Shown: positions 47,524 through 55,924 of the stretch, in pieces
Layout: every line of letters begins with the position of its first letter
Position numbering within the stretch: position 1 is the stretch's first letter
NCBI RefSeq assembly: GCF_014190805.1
Contig: NZ_JACHVQ010000004.1
Span: 1 to 64,000, forward strand
Length of the DNA: 64,000 nt
Source: Flexivirga oryzae
Lineage (GTDB): Bacteria > Actinomycetota > Actinomycetes > Actinomycetales > Dermatophilaceae
Direction: 5' to 3'
Made by a program: the position numbers and the translations under genes
The notes under the pieces: model-generated
Databases searched by the model: none
The model's input: only the letters and a program-made list of their open reading frames with translations
What the model was told of the DNA's origin: nothing

Positions 47524-48498
47524 ATGCCTGCTGTCACAGTGTCGAACATCCTGGCCCTCCCGCGCGTGTCGACTCCCGAGCCGGGTGCGCAGTCGCGGCC
47601 GGTCAGATCGGTCACCACCGCCCCGCAGGGGTTCGAGGGTGACGGGTTCCCGGTGCGCCGCGCGTTCGCCGGAGTCTCGATGGCGGATCTCGATCCGTTC
47701 ATCCACATGGATCAGATGGGTGAGGTGGAGTATGCGCCGGGCGAACCGAAGGGCACCCCGTGGCACCCGCACCGCGGTTTCGAGACCGTCACCTACATGA
47801 TCGACGGCATCTTCGAGCACCAGGACAGCACCGGCGGTGGTGGTCGCATCACCGACGGTGACACCCAGTGGATGACCGCCGGATCCGGGCTGCTGCACAT
47901 CGAGAAGCCGCCGGAGTCGCTGGTCATGTCCGGTGGGCTCTTCCACGGCCTGCAGTTGTGGGTCAACCTGCCGAGCACGATGAAAATGACCGACCCGCGC
48001 TACCAGGACATCCGCGGCAAGGAGGTCGCACTGCTGTCCAGCCCGGACGGCGGCGCACTGCTGCGCGTCATCGCCGGCGAGGTCGACGGGCACGACGGCC
48101 CGGGGATCACGCACACGCCGATCTCGGTCGTGCACGCGACGGTCGCCCCCGGTGCTCGCGTGCAGCTGCCGTGGCGCAAGGACTTCAACGCGCTGGTCTA
48201 CGTGCTGGCCGGCCGCGGATCCGTTGGCGCAGAACGCCGTCCGGTCGAGATGGGCCAACTCGCGGTCTTCGGCCCGGGTGACGTCATCGAGGTTGCTGCG
48301 GACGACAACCAGGAGTCCCGCAGCCCGAGCCTGGAGCTCTACATCATGGGCGGCCGGCCGATCCGCGAGCCGGTTGCGGCATACGGGCCGTTCGTGATGA
48401 ACACCCGCGAGGAACTGGTGACTGCGTTCGAGGACTTCCAGGCCGGACGCCTCGGCACCATCCCCGCCGAGCCACACCCCGGCCACGACGTGCTCTGA
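47524..48498 (+). CDS. Pirin-family cupin protein 2
   Basis: A 324-residue pirin with PWHPHRGFETVTYM (metal histidines) and the downstream HIEKPP and GLFHGLQLWVNLP segments, then a pirin_C domain. It is only distantly similar to pirin 1. Some pirins are quercetin dioxygenases, others act as redox-sensing transcription cofactors. ATG 47524 is used (ATG 47519 is out of frame). It is preceded by an operator-like site for the MarR protein. Confidence 0.87.
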   Translation: MPAVTVSNILALPRVSTPEPGAQSRPVRSVTTAPQGFEGDGFPVRRAFAGVSMADLDPFIHMDQMGEVEYAPGEPKGTPWHPHRGFETVTYMIDGIFEHQDSTGGGGRITDGDTQWMTAGSGLLHIEKPPESLVMSGGLFHGLQLWVNLPSTMKMTDPRYQDIRGKEVALLSSPDGGALLRVIAGEVDGHDGPGITHTPISVVHATVAPGARVQLPWRKDFNALVYVLAGRGSVGAERRPVEMGQLAVFGPGDVIEVAADDNQESRSPSLELYIMGGRPIREPVAAYGPFVMNTREELVTAFEDFQAGRLGTIPAEPHPGHDVL

Positions 48499-48591
48499 GC
48501 AACGGCTGCCGCCCACGCCGACGCGCGCCCCTTCCACGGGTCGCATCGCCCCCGGCGCCCTCTCCCTTGTTCACCGAGGGGCTCACCAACC

Positions 48592-48669
48592 ACCGACAGG
48601 CTCAGCAATTCAGGCCCGCAGACGGCCGAATTGCTGGGCCTGTCGGTGGTTTCTGGGCCTGTCGGCGAG
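48592..48669. repeat. Long hairpin, repeat family 2
   Basis: ACCGACAGGCTCAGCAATTC (48592-48611) pairs with GAATTGCTGGGCCTGTCGGT (48628-48647), 19 of 20 positions, loop 16 nt. A further TGGGCCTGTCGGCGAG follows. Related sequence lies at 59783-59886. It separates pirin 2 from cydA and may act as a terminator or REP-like element. Confidence 0.8.
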
Positions 48670-48698
48670 GTGTGGGACGCGGAGCCCGATGCGACAAC

Positions 48699-48715
48699 TA
48701 CTACGGGTCGTAGTA
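48699..48715. promoter_or_regulatory. Dyad TACTACG-N3-CGTAGTA, BlaI-type operator 1 of cydA
   Basis: Perfect 7-bp arms with a 3-nt spacer, 45 nt upstream of GTG 48761. Together with the second dyad it is the likely binding site of the BlaI-type repressor encoded at the end of this operon. Confidence 0.65.
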
Positions 48716-48722
48716 AGGTCAG

Positions 48723-48741
48723 CTACGACATAGTGTAGTAG
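48723..48741. promoter_or_regulatory. Dyad CTACGACA-N3-TGTAGTAG, BlaI-type operator 2 of cydA
   Basis: 8-bp arms with one mismatch and the same 3-nt spacer, centred 25 bp from operator 1, 19 nt before the cydA start. Confidence 0.65.
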
Positions 48742-48760
48742 TCGATCTTCAGGAGGCGGC

Positions 48761-50206
48761 GTGGACGCTCTCGACCTGGCGCGGTGGCAGTTCGCCATCA
48801 CCACCGTCTACCACTTCCTCTTCGTGCCGATCACGATCGGGCTCTCGGCGATGGTGGCGGGATTCCACACCTGGTACCTGCGCCGCCATGCGCCCGAGTT
48901 GCTCCGGCTGGCGAAGTTCTTCGGCAAACTCTTCACGATCAACTTCGCGCTCGGCCTGGTCACCGGGATCGTGCAGGAGTTCCAGTTCGGCATGAACTGG
49001 TCGGACTACAGCAAGTTCGTCGGGGACATCTTCGGCGCACCGCTGGCGTTCGAGGCACTGCTCGCGTTCTTCCTCGAGTCGACCTTCCTCGGGCTGTGGA
49101 TCTTCGGCTGGGGCCGGTTGCCGGAGAAGATCCACGCCGCCTGCATGTGGGTCGTGCACATCGGGACCGTGCTGTCGGCATACTTCATCCTCGCCGCCAA
49201 CTCCTTCATGCAGCACCCGGTCGGCTACAAGTACAACCCGCAGACCGGACGGGCCGAACTGACCGACTTCGTCGCCGTGCTCACCAACAAGGTGCAGTTG
49301 GTGACCTTCCCGCACGTGGTCGCCGCGGCATACATGTGCGGTGGCGCGATGGTGATGGGCGTCGGCCTGTGGTCGATGCGCAGGCACCGCCACGACAAGC
49401 ACATGTATCGCAAGGCGGCGCGCGTCGGTGCCGTCGTCACGATCCTCGCCGGCCTCGCCGTCTCCATCAGCGGCGACGCCCAGGGCAAAGTCATGACCGA
49501 GGTGCAGCCGATGAAAATGGCTGCGGCAGAGGCGCTTTACACGACACGTGACAGCTGTGCGGAGTTCTCGCTGTTCACCATCGGGTCGCTCAACGGTGAG
49601 CACGAGAAGTATGCGATCACCGTTCCCTGCGTGCTGAGCTTCCTCGCGACCGGCTCCTTCGACGGCAAGGTCGAGGGCGTCAACGAGTTGAAACGTGAGC
49701 TGCCCGGCCAGATCTCGCGGGCAGCGGCAGCACGGGGCGAGCCGGCCCGCTATGTGCAGCCCGCGGATGCGGTCTTCACCCCGAACATCCCACTGGCCTA
49801 CTGGTCGTTCCGGCTGATGATCGGCATCGGCATGCTGGCCGCCGCGATCGGAGTCGCAGTCCTGTGGCTGACCCGCAAGGGCCGTGCCGACGCGCCGCGC
49901 TGGCTGGTGGTTGCAGGCGTCGCAGCACCGCTGCTTCCCGTGCTGGGCAACAGTTTCGGCTGGATCTTCACCGAGACCGGCCGGCAACCGTGGCTGGTGT
50001 ATGGCGTGATGACCACCTCCTCCGGCGTCTCACCCACGGTCACCGCTGCCAGCGTCATCACCTCGATGGTCGTCTACACGATCCTGTATGCCGTCCTCGC
50101 CGTCGTCGAGATCAAGCTGATGCTCGACTACACGCGTCGCGGCGCCGACCCCTATCACCCGACGGAGCAGGTCGCGGAGGACAAACCGCTGGCCTTCTCC
50201 TACTGA
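48761..50206 (+). CDS. cydA: Cytochrome bd ubiquinol/menaquinol oxidase subunit I
   Basis: A 481-residue membrane haem protein, about nine helices. Haem b595 ligand His18 (YHFLFVPI), conserved Glu in FLESTFLGLWIFGW, haem b558 His in VTFPHVVAAAY and Met in PMKMAAAEALY. A short quinol loop, as in actinobacterial enzymes. Start GTG 48761 behind AGGAGG. It reduces O2 to water with quinol at high affinity, in the cytoplasmic membrane. First gene of cydA-cydB-cydDC-blaI. Confidence 0.97.
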   Translation: MDALDLARWQFAITTVYHFLFVPITIGLSAMVAGFHTWYLRRHAPELLRLAKFFGKLFTINFALGLVTGIVQEFQFGMNWSDYSKFVGDIFGAPLAFEALLAFFLESTFLGLWIFGWGRLPEKIHAACMWVVHIGTVLSAYFILAANSFMQHPVGYKYNPQTGRAELTDFVAVLTNKVQLVTFPHVVAAAYMCGGAMVMGVGLWSMRRHRHDKHMYRKAARVGAVVTILAGLAVSISGDAQGKVMTEVQPMKMAAAEALYTTRDSCAEFSLFTIGSLNGEHEKYAITVPCVLSFLATGSFDGKVEGVNELKRELPGQISRAAAARGEPARYVQPADAVFTPNIPLAYWSFRLMIGIGMLAAAIGVAVLWLTRKGRADAPRWLVVAGVAAPLLPVLGNSFGWIFTETGRQPWLVYGVMTTSSGVSPTVTAASVITSMVVYTILYAVLAVVEIKLMLDYTRRGADPYHPTEQVAEDKPLAFSY

Positions 50207-50224
50207 GCCTGAAGGAGATTGACG

Positions 50225-51271
50225 ATGTCCCTGGAAACCTTCTGGTTCATCCTGATCGGTCTGCTGTGGGCGGGCTACCTCGTTCTCGAAGGATTCGATT
50301 TCGGCGTCGGCATGCTGCTCGCCGTCATCGGACGCGGCCGGACCAGCGAGGAGACCAACGCTCGGCGCCGGCTGATGCTCACCACCATCGGCCCCTTCTG
50401 GGACGGCAACGAGGTGTGGCTGATCACCGCCGGTGGTGCGATGTTCGCGGCGTTCCCTGCCTGGTACAGCACGATGTTCAGTGGCTTCTACCTGGCGATG
50501 CTGCTGCTCCTGGTCGCGCTCATCCTGCGGAACATGGGGCTCGACTACCGGTACAAGCGCGACAGCGACCGCTGGCGGGCAGGCTGGGACATCGCGATCA
50601 TCGGGGGATCGCTGTTGCCGCCGCTGCTGGTCGGTGTCGCGCTCACCAACCTGATCCACGGTGTGCCGGTGGACCGTTCCGGGAACTTCACCGGCAACTT
50701 CCTCACCCTGCTCAATCCGATGAGCCTGCTCGGCGGAGTCACCCTCGTGGCGGTGTCGCTCGTGCACGGCGCCTTCTTCCTCGCGCTGAAGACCTCGGGA
50801 CCGGTCCGGGACGACGCCCGGGCGGTGGCGCGCCGATTCGCCCCGGTCGCAGCGCTTCTCGCGATCGCACTGCTGGTCTGGGTCAATGTGCACACCGGCA
50901 CCGTATGGTCCTGGCTGGTGGCGGGACTCGGTCTCGTCGCCTTCATCGGCGCGCTGGTGGCCGATCGGGCAGGCCGTGACGGCCTGGCCTTCACCGGCAC
51001 CTTCGCGACCATCGGCGCAACCGTGGCCTGCTACTTCCTCGCGGCCTACCCGGACGTCATGCCGAGCACCACGAACGCCGCGTACAGCCTCACCGTGCAC
51101 AACGCCGCCAGCTCGCATCTGACGTTGCAGATCATGACCGGCGCCGCGGTCGTGTTCACCCCGGTCATGCTGCTCTACACGGCCTGGTCCTACTGGATCT
51201 TCCGCAAACGGGTCAACGCCGAACACATTGCGCCGCAAACGGATCCACTTGCGGAGGTGAAGGTCGGCTGA
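50225..51271 (+). CDS. cydB: Cytochrome bd oxidase subunit II
   Basis: A 348-residue polytopic subunit with YLVLEGFDFGVGMLL, GPFWDGNEVWLI and the long final helices. Pairs with CydA to form the oxidase. ATG 50225 has AAGGAG at 7 nt; the two codons before it are also open. Its stop TGA overlaps the ATG of cydDC. Confidence 0.97.
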   Translation: MSLETFWFILIGLLWAGYLVLEGFDFGVGMLLAVIGRGRTSEETNARRRLMLTTIGPFWDGNEVWLITAGGAMFAAFPAWYSTMFSGFYLAMLLLLVALILRNMGLDYRYKRDSDRWRAGWDIAIIGGSLLPPLLVGVALTNLIHGVPVDRSGNFTGNFLTLLNPMSLLGGVTLVAVSLVHGAFFLALKTSGPVRDDARAVARRFAPVAALLAIALLVWVNVHTGTVWSWLVAGLGLVAFIGALVADRAGRDGLAFTGTFATIGATVACYFLAAYPDVMPSTTNAAYSLTVHNAASSHLTLQIMTGAAVVFTPVMLLYTAWSYWIFRKRVNAEHIAPQTDPLAEVKVG

Positions 51272-54200
51272 TGCGTCCCTTCGATCCCGAGCTGATCCGC
51301 TCCGAACCCGCGGTGCGGCGGCCGCTCGCCGCACTCGGCGCCCTCGGCGTGCTGCAGGGCGCCCTGGCGATCGCCCAGGCGATCAGCGTCGCCGGGCTGG
51401 TGATCGCGGTGGTGCACGCCCGGCCCCTGCTCGGCCCGTCGATCGCGGTGCTGGTGGTCTTCGGACTGCGGGCAGTCGTCTCCGGTGCAGCGGAACGCGT
51501 TGCGGCGTGGGCCGGTTCGTATATCGCCAGCGTGCTGCGCCGCCGTGCCGTCCACGGCTGGCTGACGCGCACCATCGACACACGGCCCAGCGAGACCGTG
51601 ATGCTCAGCCGTGCCACGCAGGGCGCCGAGGCAGTCGAGCCGTATGTCGCCCGCTACCTCCCGGCCCTGGTCAGTGCCGCGGTCGTGCCCACCCTGGCCC
51701 TGATCGCGCTCGCCGTGACCGACTGGGTCAGCGCGCTCATCGTCGTGCTCACGCTGCCGCTGCTGCCACTCTTCGCCGCCCTGATCGGTCAGCACACCCG
51801 CGACGAAACGGCAGCCCGCTGGCGCGAGACCGACCGGCTCACCGGGCACTTCCTCGATGTGATGCGTGGTCTGCCGACGCTCGCCAACTACCAGCGGGCC
51901 GAACATCAGGTGCAGGTCGTGCGAGCCGTCGGTGATCGGCTGCGACGGGCGACAGTCCGCACCCTGCGCACGGCCTTCCTCAGCTCGGTCGCACTCGAAC
52001 TGCTGGCAACCATCTCGGTCGCGATCGTCGCCGTCGCGGTCGGACTCCGGCTGGTGCACGGCGAGATGTCGCTGGAGGGTGGCCTCATCGCCATACTCCT
52101 CGCGCCGGAGGCGTATTGGCCGATCCGACGGGTCGGCCAGGAGTTCCACGCCGCAGCCGACGGAGCGCAGGCGATCGCGGAGCTGCGTGAACAGGCCGCG
52201 CCCGGCGACCGACCCGCGGCGGGGGCGAGCGTGCACGCCGACCGACTCAGCTACCGCTACCCGGGCACCGAACGGATGGTGCTGCAGGACTTCCGGCTCG
52301 TCGGAGAGCGCGGGCTGACCGTATTGGCGGGGGAGTCCGGCGCGGGCAAGACGACCGTGCTCGACCTGCTCGCCGGTCTGCGCAGGCCGACCGCGGGCGG
52401 CATCGAGCGGCCACCCGATGTCCACTACGTCACCCAGCGGCCGTTCCTCATCCCGGGCACGCTCGCGGACAACCTGGGCCTCGGCGCTCGACTGCCGGCC
52501 GGCACCGACTGGCTGCCCGAGCCGTTGCGGCGACTTCCTGCCGGGCTCGAAACACCTGTCGGCGACGACGGTTTCGGCCTGTCGGCGGGCCAGCGCGCGC
52601 TGCTGGCGCTGACCCGCGCGCGCCTGTCCGGTGCGCGACTTGTGCTGCTCGACGAGCCGACCGCGCACCTGGACCCGCAGATGCGGCGTGCGGCCGAGGC
52701 GCTGATCCGCGAGCTCGCCGCAGAGCGCACCGTGATCGTGGCTTCCCACAGCGAGTCGCTGATCGCGTTGGCGGACAAGGTGATCCGGGTTGGTGAGGCG
52801 GCCGCGCGGGACCTCGACACGGGCTCGTTCCTCGCCCGGCTCGGCCAGCGGGATTCGGGTGCGCGGGACCTCGATACGCGCTCGCCCCTTGGGGCTCGCG
52901 CTACTCGGCCACCGCTGCGCGCTACTCGGCCACCGCTGGTCGGGGGCTCGCTCGGCCAGCGTGTCAGCCGTCCGACATCGGTCTGGCGGCCGGCGCGCGG
53001 CGTGCTGCCCGCGTCCGCCGTCGGCGCCCTGGCCTCGACCTGCGGTGTCGCGCTCACGGCCACGTCCGGTTGGCTGATCGTGCAGGCGGCGACCCGCCCG
53101 CCGGTGCTCACCCTGCTCGTCGCGATCGTGTGTGTGCGGGCGTTCGGCATCGGCCGCCCGGTGCTGCGCTACGCGGAGCGGCTGCGTTCCCACGACGCCG
53201 CGCTCGCCGACCTCGTCGATCGACGGGCGTCGCTCTACACCCGGCTCATTCCGCTCACCCCCGCCAGGCTGGGCCGGCGGCGCCGCGCCGATGTGCTGAC
53301 CGGCGCGGTCGCCGACCTGGACGACGAGGTCGACGTGCAGGTGCGCACCCTGGTCCCGCTGCTCGGGGCGGCGGTCGCCGCCGTGATCGCGCTGGCGGTC
53401 GTGACCGTGCTGCACCCCCTGAGCGGCCTCGTGCTCGCGGGCGTGCTGCTCGCGGTAGCCGCGGCAGCGTGCTGGGACTTCCGGCTGGAGAGCACGTCGC
53501 AGCGTCATACCCTCGATGCCCGCGGTGCGGTCAACCGCGAGGCCCAACTGATCGTGACGAATGTCGCTGCAGTGCAGGCGATCTCGCTCGGGCAGCGGCT
53601 GCTGCGCAGGATGGACGACGCTGCCGCGGCAGCGGTGCGCGCTGCCGGTCGGCAGGCACTTGGTCGGTCGGTCGGCACCGCGTGTACGACGTTCATCGCC
53701 GGTCTGGGCGTCGTCGGCACAGCGCTGGTTGCGCACCAAGCGCTCGCGCAGGGGCAGGTCGGTGCGCCGATCGCGGCGCTGCTGGTGCTGGGTCCGCTGG
53801 CCCTGACCGACGTACTCGGCGACCTGCCGGACGCGGTCGGCTCGGCGGCCCGGGGAGTGCAGGCCCGGCGCCGCCTGGACTCACTGACCGCCCACCCACC
53901 CGCCGTGTATGACGCCGCACCGTCCGCGCAGGACCGCACCGGTGAACCGGACATGACCCTGGACGCGGTGCGCGCCTCCTGGGACGGCAGCCACACGGAC
54001 CTGACGGTCGACCACCTGCAGCTGCACCCGGGCGAGCGCATCAGCGTGACCGGCCCGAACGGCGCCGGCAAGTCCACCCTGTTGGCCGTCCTGGCCCGGC
54101 ATCTCGACCCCACCGCAGGCACCTACCGCTTCGCCGGCCGCAGCGTGCGCGACCAGTCGCTGCACGCGGTCCGCTCCCGCATCGCGATCGTCGACGACGA

Positions 54201-54621
54201 ACCGCACGTCTTCGCCGGATCGGTGCGCGCCAACCTGCTGCTCGCCCGACCGGACGCGGACGATGCCGCTGTTGCCCGCGCACTGATCGACGCGGGCCTC
54301 GGCCGGTGGCTGAGCGGGCTCCCGCACGGCCTGGACACCGAGCTCGGCGACGGCCGCAGCGTCAGCGGCGGTGAGCGCGCCCGGCTGGCGATGGCCCGCG
54401 CGGTCCTGTCCGGTCGCCCGGTGCTGCTGCTGGACGAGCCCGTGGCGCACCTGGACGGTCCGACCGCGCGGGCGGTGCTGGCCGATGTGCGCGCCGCCAC
54501 GCCGGGCGCAACGGTCGTGGCGGTGTCCCACCAGGCGGTCGTCGAGCTGGCGCCGGACCGCGAGGTCGCCATACAGGTGCCGACGACGATCGGGGAGAGA
54601 GTTACGGTGTCGTCGTGGTGA
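51271..54621 (+). CDS. cydDC: Fused CydD-CydC ABC exporter for cytochrome bd assembly
   Basis: An 1116-residue fusion of both halves of the thiol/haem exporter. CydD half (about 1-510): six TM helices, Walker A GESGAGKTT, signature LSAGQRALLALTRA, Walker B LVLLDEPTAHLD. CydC half (about 570-1116): second TM domain, Walker A GPNGAGKSTLL, signature VSGGERARLAMARA, Walker B VLLLDEPVAHLD. The linker (about residues 511-564) is unusual: it is encoded by copies of the interspersed repeat (RDLDTRSPLGARATRPP). Exports cysteine/glutathione-like thiols and is needed for haem insertion in cytochrome bd. Confidence 0.95.
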   Translation: MRPFDPELIRSEPAVRRPLAALGALGVLQGALAIAQAISVAGLVIAVVHARPLLGPSIAVLVVFGLRAVVSGAAERVAAWAGSYIASVLRRRAVHGWLTRTIDTRPSETVMLSRATQGAEAVEPYVARYLPALVSAAVVPTLALIALAVTDWVSALIVVLTLPLLPLFAALIGQHTRDETAARWRETDRLTGHFLDVMRGLPTLANYQRAEHQVQVVRAVGDRLRRATVRTLRTAFLSSVALELLATISVAIVAVAVGLRLVHGEMSLEGGLIAILLAPEAYWPIRRVGQEFHAAADGAQAIAELREQAAPGDRPAAGASVHADRLSYRYPGTERMVLQDFRLVGERGLTVLAGESGAGKTTVLDLLAGLRRPTAGGIERPPDVHYVTQRPFLIPGTLADNLGLGARLPAGTDWLPEPLRRLPAGLETPVGDDGFGLSAGQRALLALTRARLSGARLVLLDEPTAHLDPQMRRAAEALIRELAAERTVIVASHSESLIALADKVIRVGEAAARDLDTGSFLARLGQRDSGARDLDTRSPLGARATRPPLRATRPPLVGGSLGQRVSRPTSVWRPARGVLPASAVGALASTCGVALTATSGWLIVQAATRPPVLTLLVAIVCVRAFGIGRPVLRYAERLRSHDAALADLVDRRASLYTRLIPLTPARLGRRRRADVLTGAVADLDDEVDVQVRTLVPLLGAAVAAVIALAVVTVLHPLSGLVLAGVLLAVAAAACWDFRLESTSQRHTLDARGAVNREAQLIVTNVAAVQAISLGQRLLRRMDDAAAAAVRAAGRQALGRSVGTACTTFIAGLGVVGTALVAHQALAQGQVGAPIAALLVLGPLALTDVLGDLPDAVGSAARGVQARRRLDSLTAHPPAVYDAAPSAQDRTGEPDMTLDAVRASWDGSHTDLTVDHLQLHPGERISVTGPNGAGKSTLLAVLARHLDPTAGTYRFAGRSVRDQSLHAVRSRIAIVDDEPHVFAGSVRANLLLARPDADDAAVARALIDAGLGRWLSGLPHGLDTELGDGRSVSGGERARLAMARAVLSGRPVLLLDEPVAHLDGPTARAVLADVRAATPGATVVAVSHQAVVELAPDREVAIQVPTTIGERVTVSSW
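52803..52962. repeat. Interspersed repeat copies translated inside cydDC
   Basis: GCGCGGGACCTCGACACGGG at 52805 and GCGCGGGACCTCGATACGCG at 52861 start two units; CTACTCGGCCACCGCTG occurs at 52901 and again at 52923. The sequence is the reverse complement type of the 61-bp block at 20010. It stays in frame and forms the CydD-CydC linker. Confidence 0.85.
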
Positions 54622-55007
54622 GGCAGCGTCGATCCGGGCTCGGTGACCTGGAAAGTGCGGTGATGGAGCAGCTGTGGGCGCTCCCGCCGGACGGTTGGCT
54701 GTCGGTGCGTGAGGTGCTCGAACGGCTCGTCGACCGCGACCTGGCCTACACGACCGTGATGACCGTGCTCGACCGCCTCGCCAAGAAGGACCTGGTCAGC
54801 AGGGAACGGGTCGGCCGTGCCTGGCGTTACCGGGCGGCGTCGGGCCGTGACGAGCTGACGGCCCAGGTGCTGCAGTCGAGCCTGGCACCGCTCGCGCCCG
54901 ACGACCGGAAGGCGGCCCTGCTGCAGTTCCTCGACAACGCGAGCGATGCCGACCTCGACGTGCTGCGCGCCGGTCTTGCCGAGGTGGAGCGCAAGCACCG
55001 CGGCTGA
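54618..55007 (+). CDS. BlaI/MecI/CopY-family transcriptional repressor
   Basis: A 129-residue wHTH repressor: LGDLESAVMEQLW, then the recognition region REVLERLVDRDLAYTTVMTVLDRLAKKDLVSRERVG, and a C-terminal dimerisation helix. GTG 54618 overlaps the cydDC stop, so it is translationally coupled to cytochrome bd genes. BlaI repressors bind TAC-type dyads and are removed by M56 protease cleavage. Two such dyads lie upstream of cydA, and an M56 protease gene is tail-to-tail with it. Confidence 0.92.
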   Translation: MRQRRSGLGDLESAVMEQLWALPPDGWLSVREVLERLVDRDLAYTTVMTVLDRLAKKDLVSRERVGRAWRYRAASGRDELTAQVLQSSLAPLAPDDRKAALLQFLDNASDADLDVLRAGLAEVERKHRG

Positions 55008-55013
55008 GCCGGG

Positions 55014-55901
55014 TCACCCGACACCGAGCAGCGCACCCCACGCGATCACGCCCGTGGCGGCCAGCACCAGAACGGCGCCGGCGATCACCACGGTGGACAA
55101 CAGCCGGTGCGGCCGGTCGTCGGCGAGCAACTCCATCCGCCGCCCGGCGGGTGCTCCGCTCGCGCCCAGTGTGGCGTCCGGGTGTATGCCGCCCGACAGT
55201 TGCAGCAGCGCCCGCGCGACGGGGACGGCACCGACCGCGCGGCAGGCGGCGCGATCGGCGAGCAGCTCGATGAGCAACCGCACTTCCTGTATGCCGCGAT
55301 CGCTGCGGACCATACGTGGCACGGCCGTGTGCAACACGGTGAAGAACTCCAGCACCAGGTCGTGCCGCAAGCGCAGATGGGCCCGCTCGTGCGCCAGGAC
55401 GGCGGCCAGTTCGTCGGCCGGCAGTGCCCGGATCGTGCTGTCGGTCAAGACGACTCGGCGTCGGCGGCCCGGAATGCAGTAGGCGGTCGGCGTCGGGTGC
55501 GCGAGCACCGTGACGGGGCCGTGCGGGCCTTCGTGATCGGGTGCGCGGTCGCCGAGCAGGTCGACCAGTTCGGTGTGTTCCCGGCGGACCGCGCGCAGGT
55601 TGCGCCCCACCCGGTGCCCCTGCAGCAGCAGCCGCGCCACGATGAGACAGGAGATCAGCAGGCCCAGCACCAGCAGCGGAATGTTCGCGGCGGGCGCCGG
55701 TATCTGCCGCCCGTCGCGGACGGCCTGCAGGATCGCCAGCGGGGCGAGGCAGACCGCCGCGAAGATCGCGGACAGCGAAACCGCCTGCCACAGCAGCAGA
55801 GCCGGGCCCGGGACGTGCTGCAACGCCGTCACACGAGGTAGCAGACGCGGGACCGGCCACGTGAGCAGCACCGCGACCACGAACAATCCGGCAGTCAGCA
55901 C
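55014..55901 (-). CDS. M56-family (BlaR1/MecR1-type) membrane metallopeptidase
   Basis: A 295-residue membrane protease with four hydrophobic segments and the zinc motif HERAH at residues 171-175 (LAHERAHLRLRHD), plus a downstream ELLADRAAC zinc/Glu region. It lacks the C-terminal penicillin-binding sensor of BlaR1. Start GTG 55901. It ends 6 nt from the blaI stop on the opposite strand. By family precedent it would cleave the neighbouring BlaI and derepress its targets, here probably cytochrome bd. Confidence 0.87.
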   Translation of the reverse strand: MLTAGLFVVAVLLTWPVPRLLPRVTALQHVPGPALLLWQAVSLSAIFAAVCLAPLAILQAVRDGRQIPAPAANIPLLVLGLLISCLIVARLLLQGHRVGRNLRAVRREHTELVDLLGDRAPDHEGPHGPVTVLAHPTPTAYCIPGRRRRVVLTDSTIRALPADELAAVLAHERAHLRLRHDLVLEFFTVLHTAVPRMVRSDRGIQEVRLLIELLADRAACRAVGAVPVARALLQLSGGIHPDATLGASGAPAGRRMELLADDRPHRLLSTVVIAGAVLVLAATGVIAWGALLGVG

Positions 55902-55924
55902 ACCGTCATTCTCGTGGACCGGGG

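Noticed and set aside
51190..53739. An 849-codon open frame antisense to cydDC
   Set aside because: Typical high-GC shadow: low-complexity His/Arg/Gln-rich translation, no domain, no promoter. The opposite strand encodes clear CydDC motifs.
54615..55007. BlaI/M56 pair as a beta-lactam resistance locus
   Set aside because: No beta-lactamase or penicillin-binding gene is nearby, and the M56 protein lacks the sensor domain; operon membership links BlaI to cyd genes instead.
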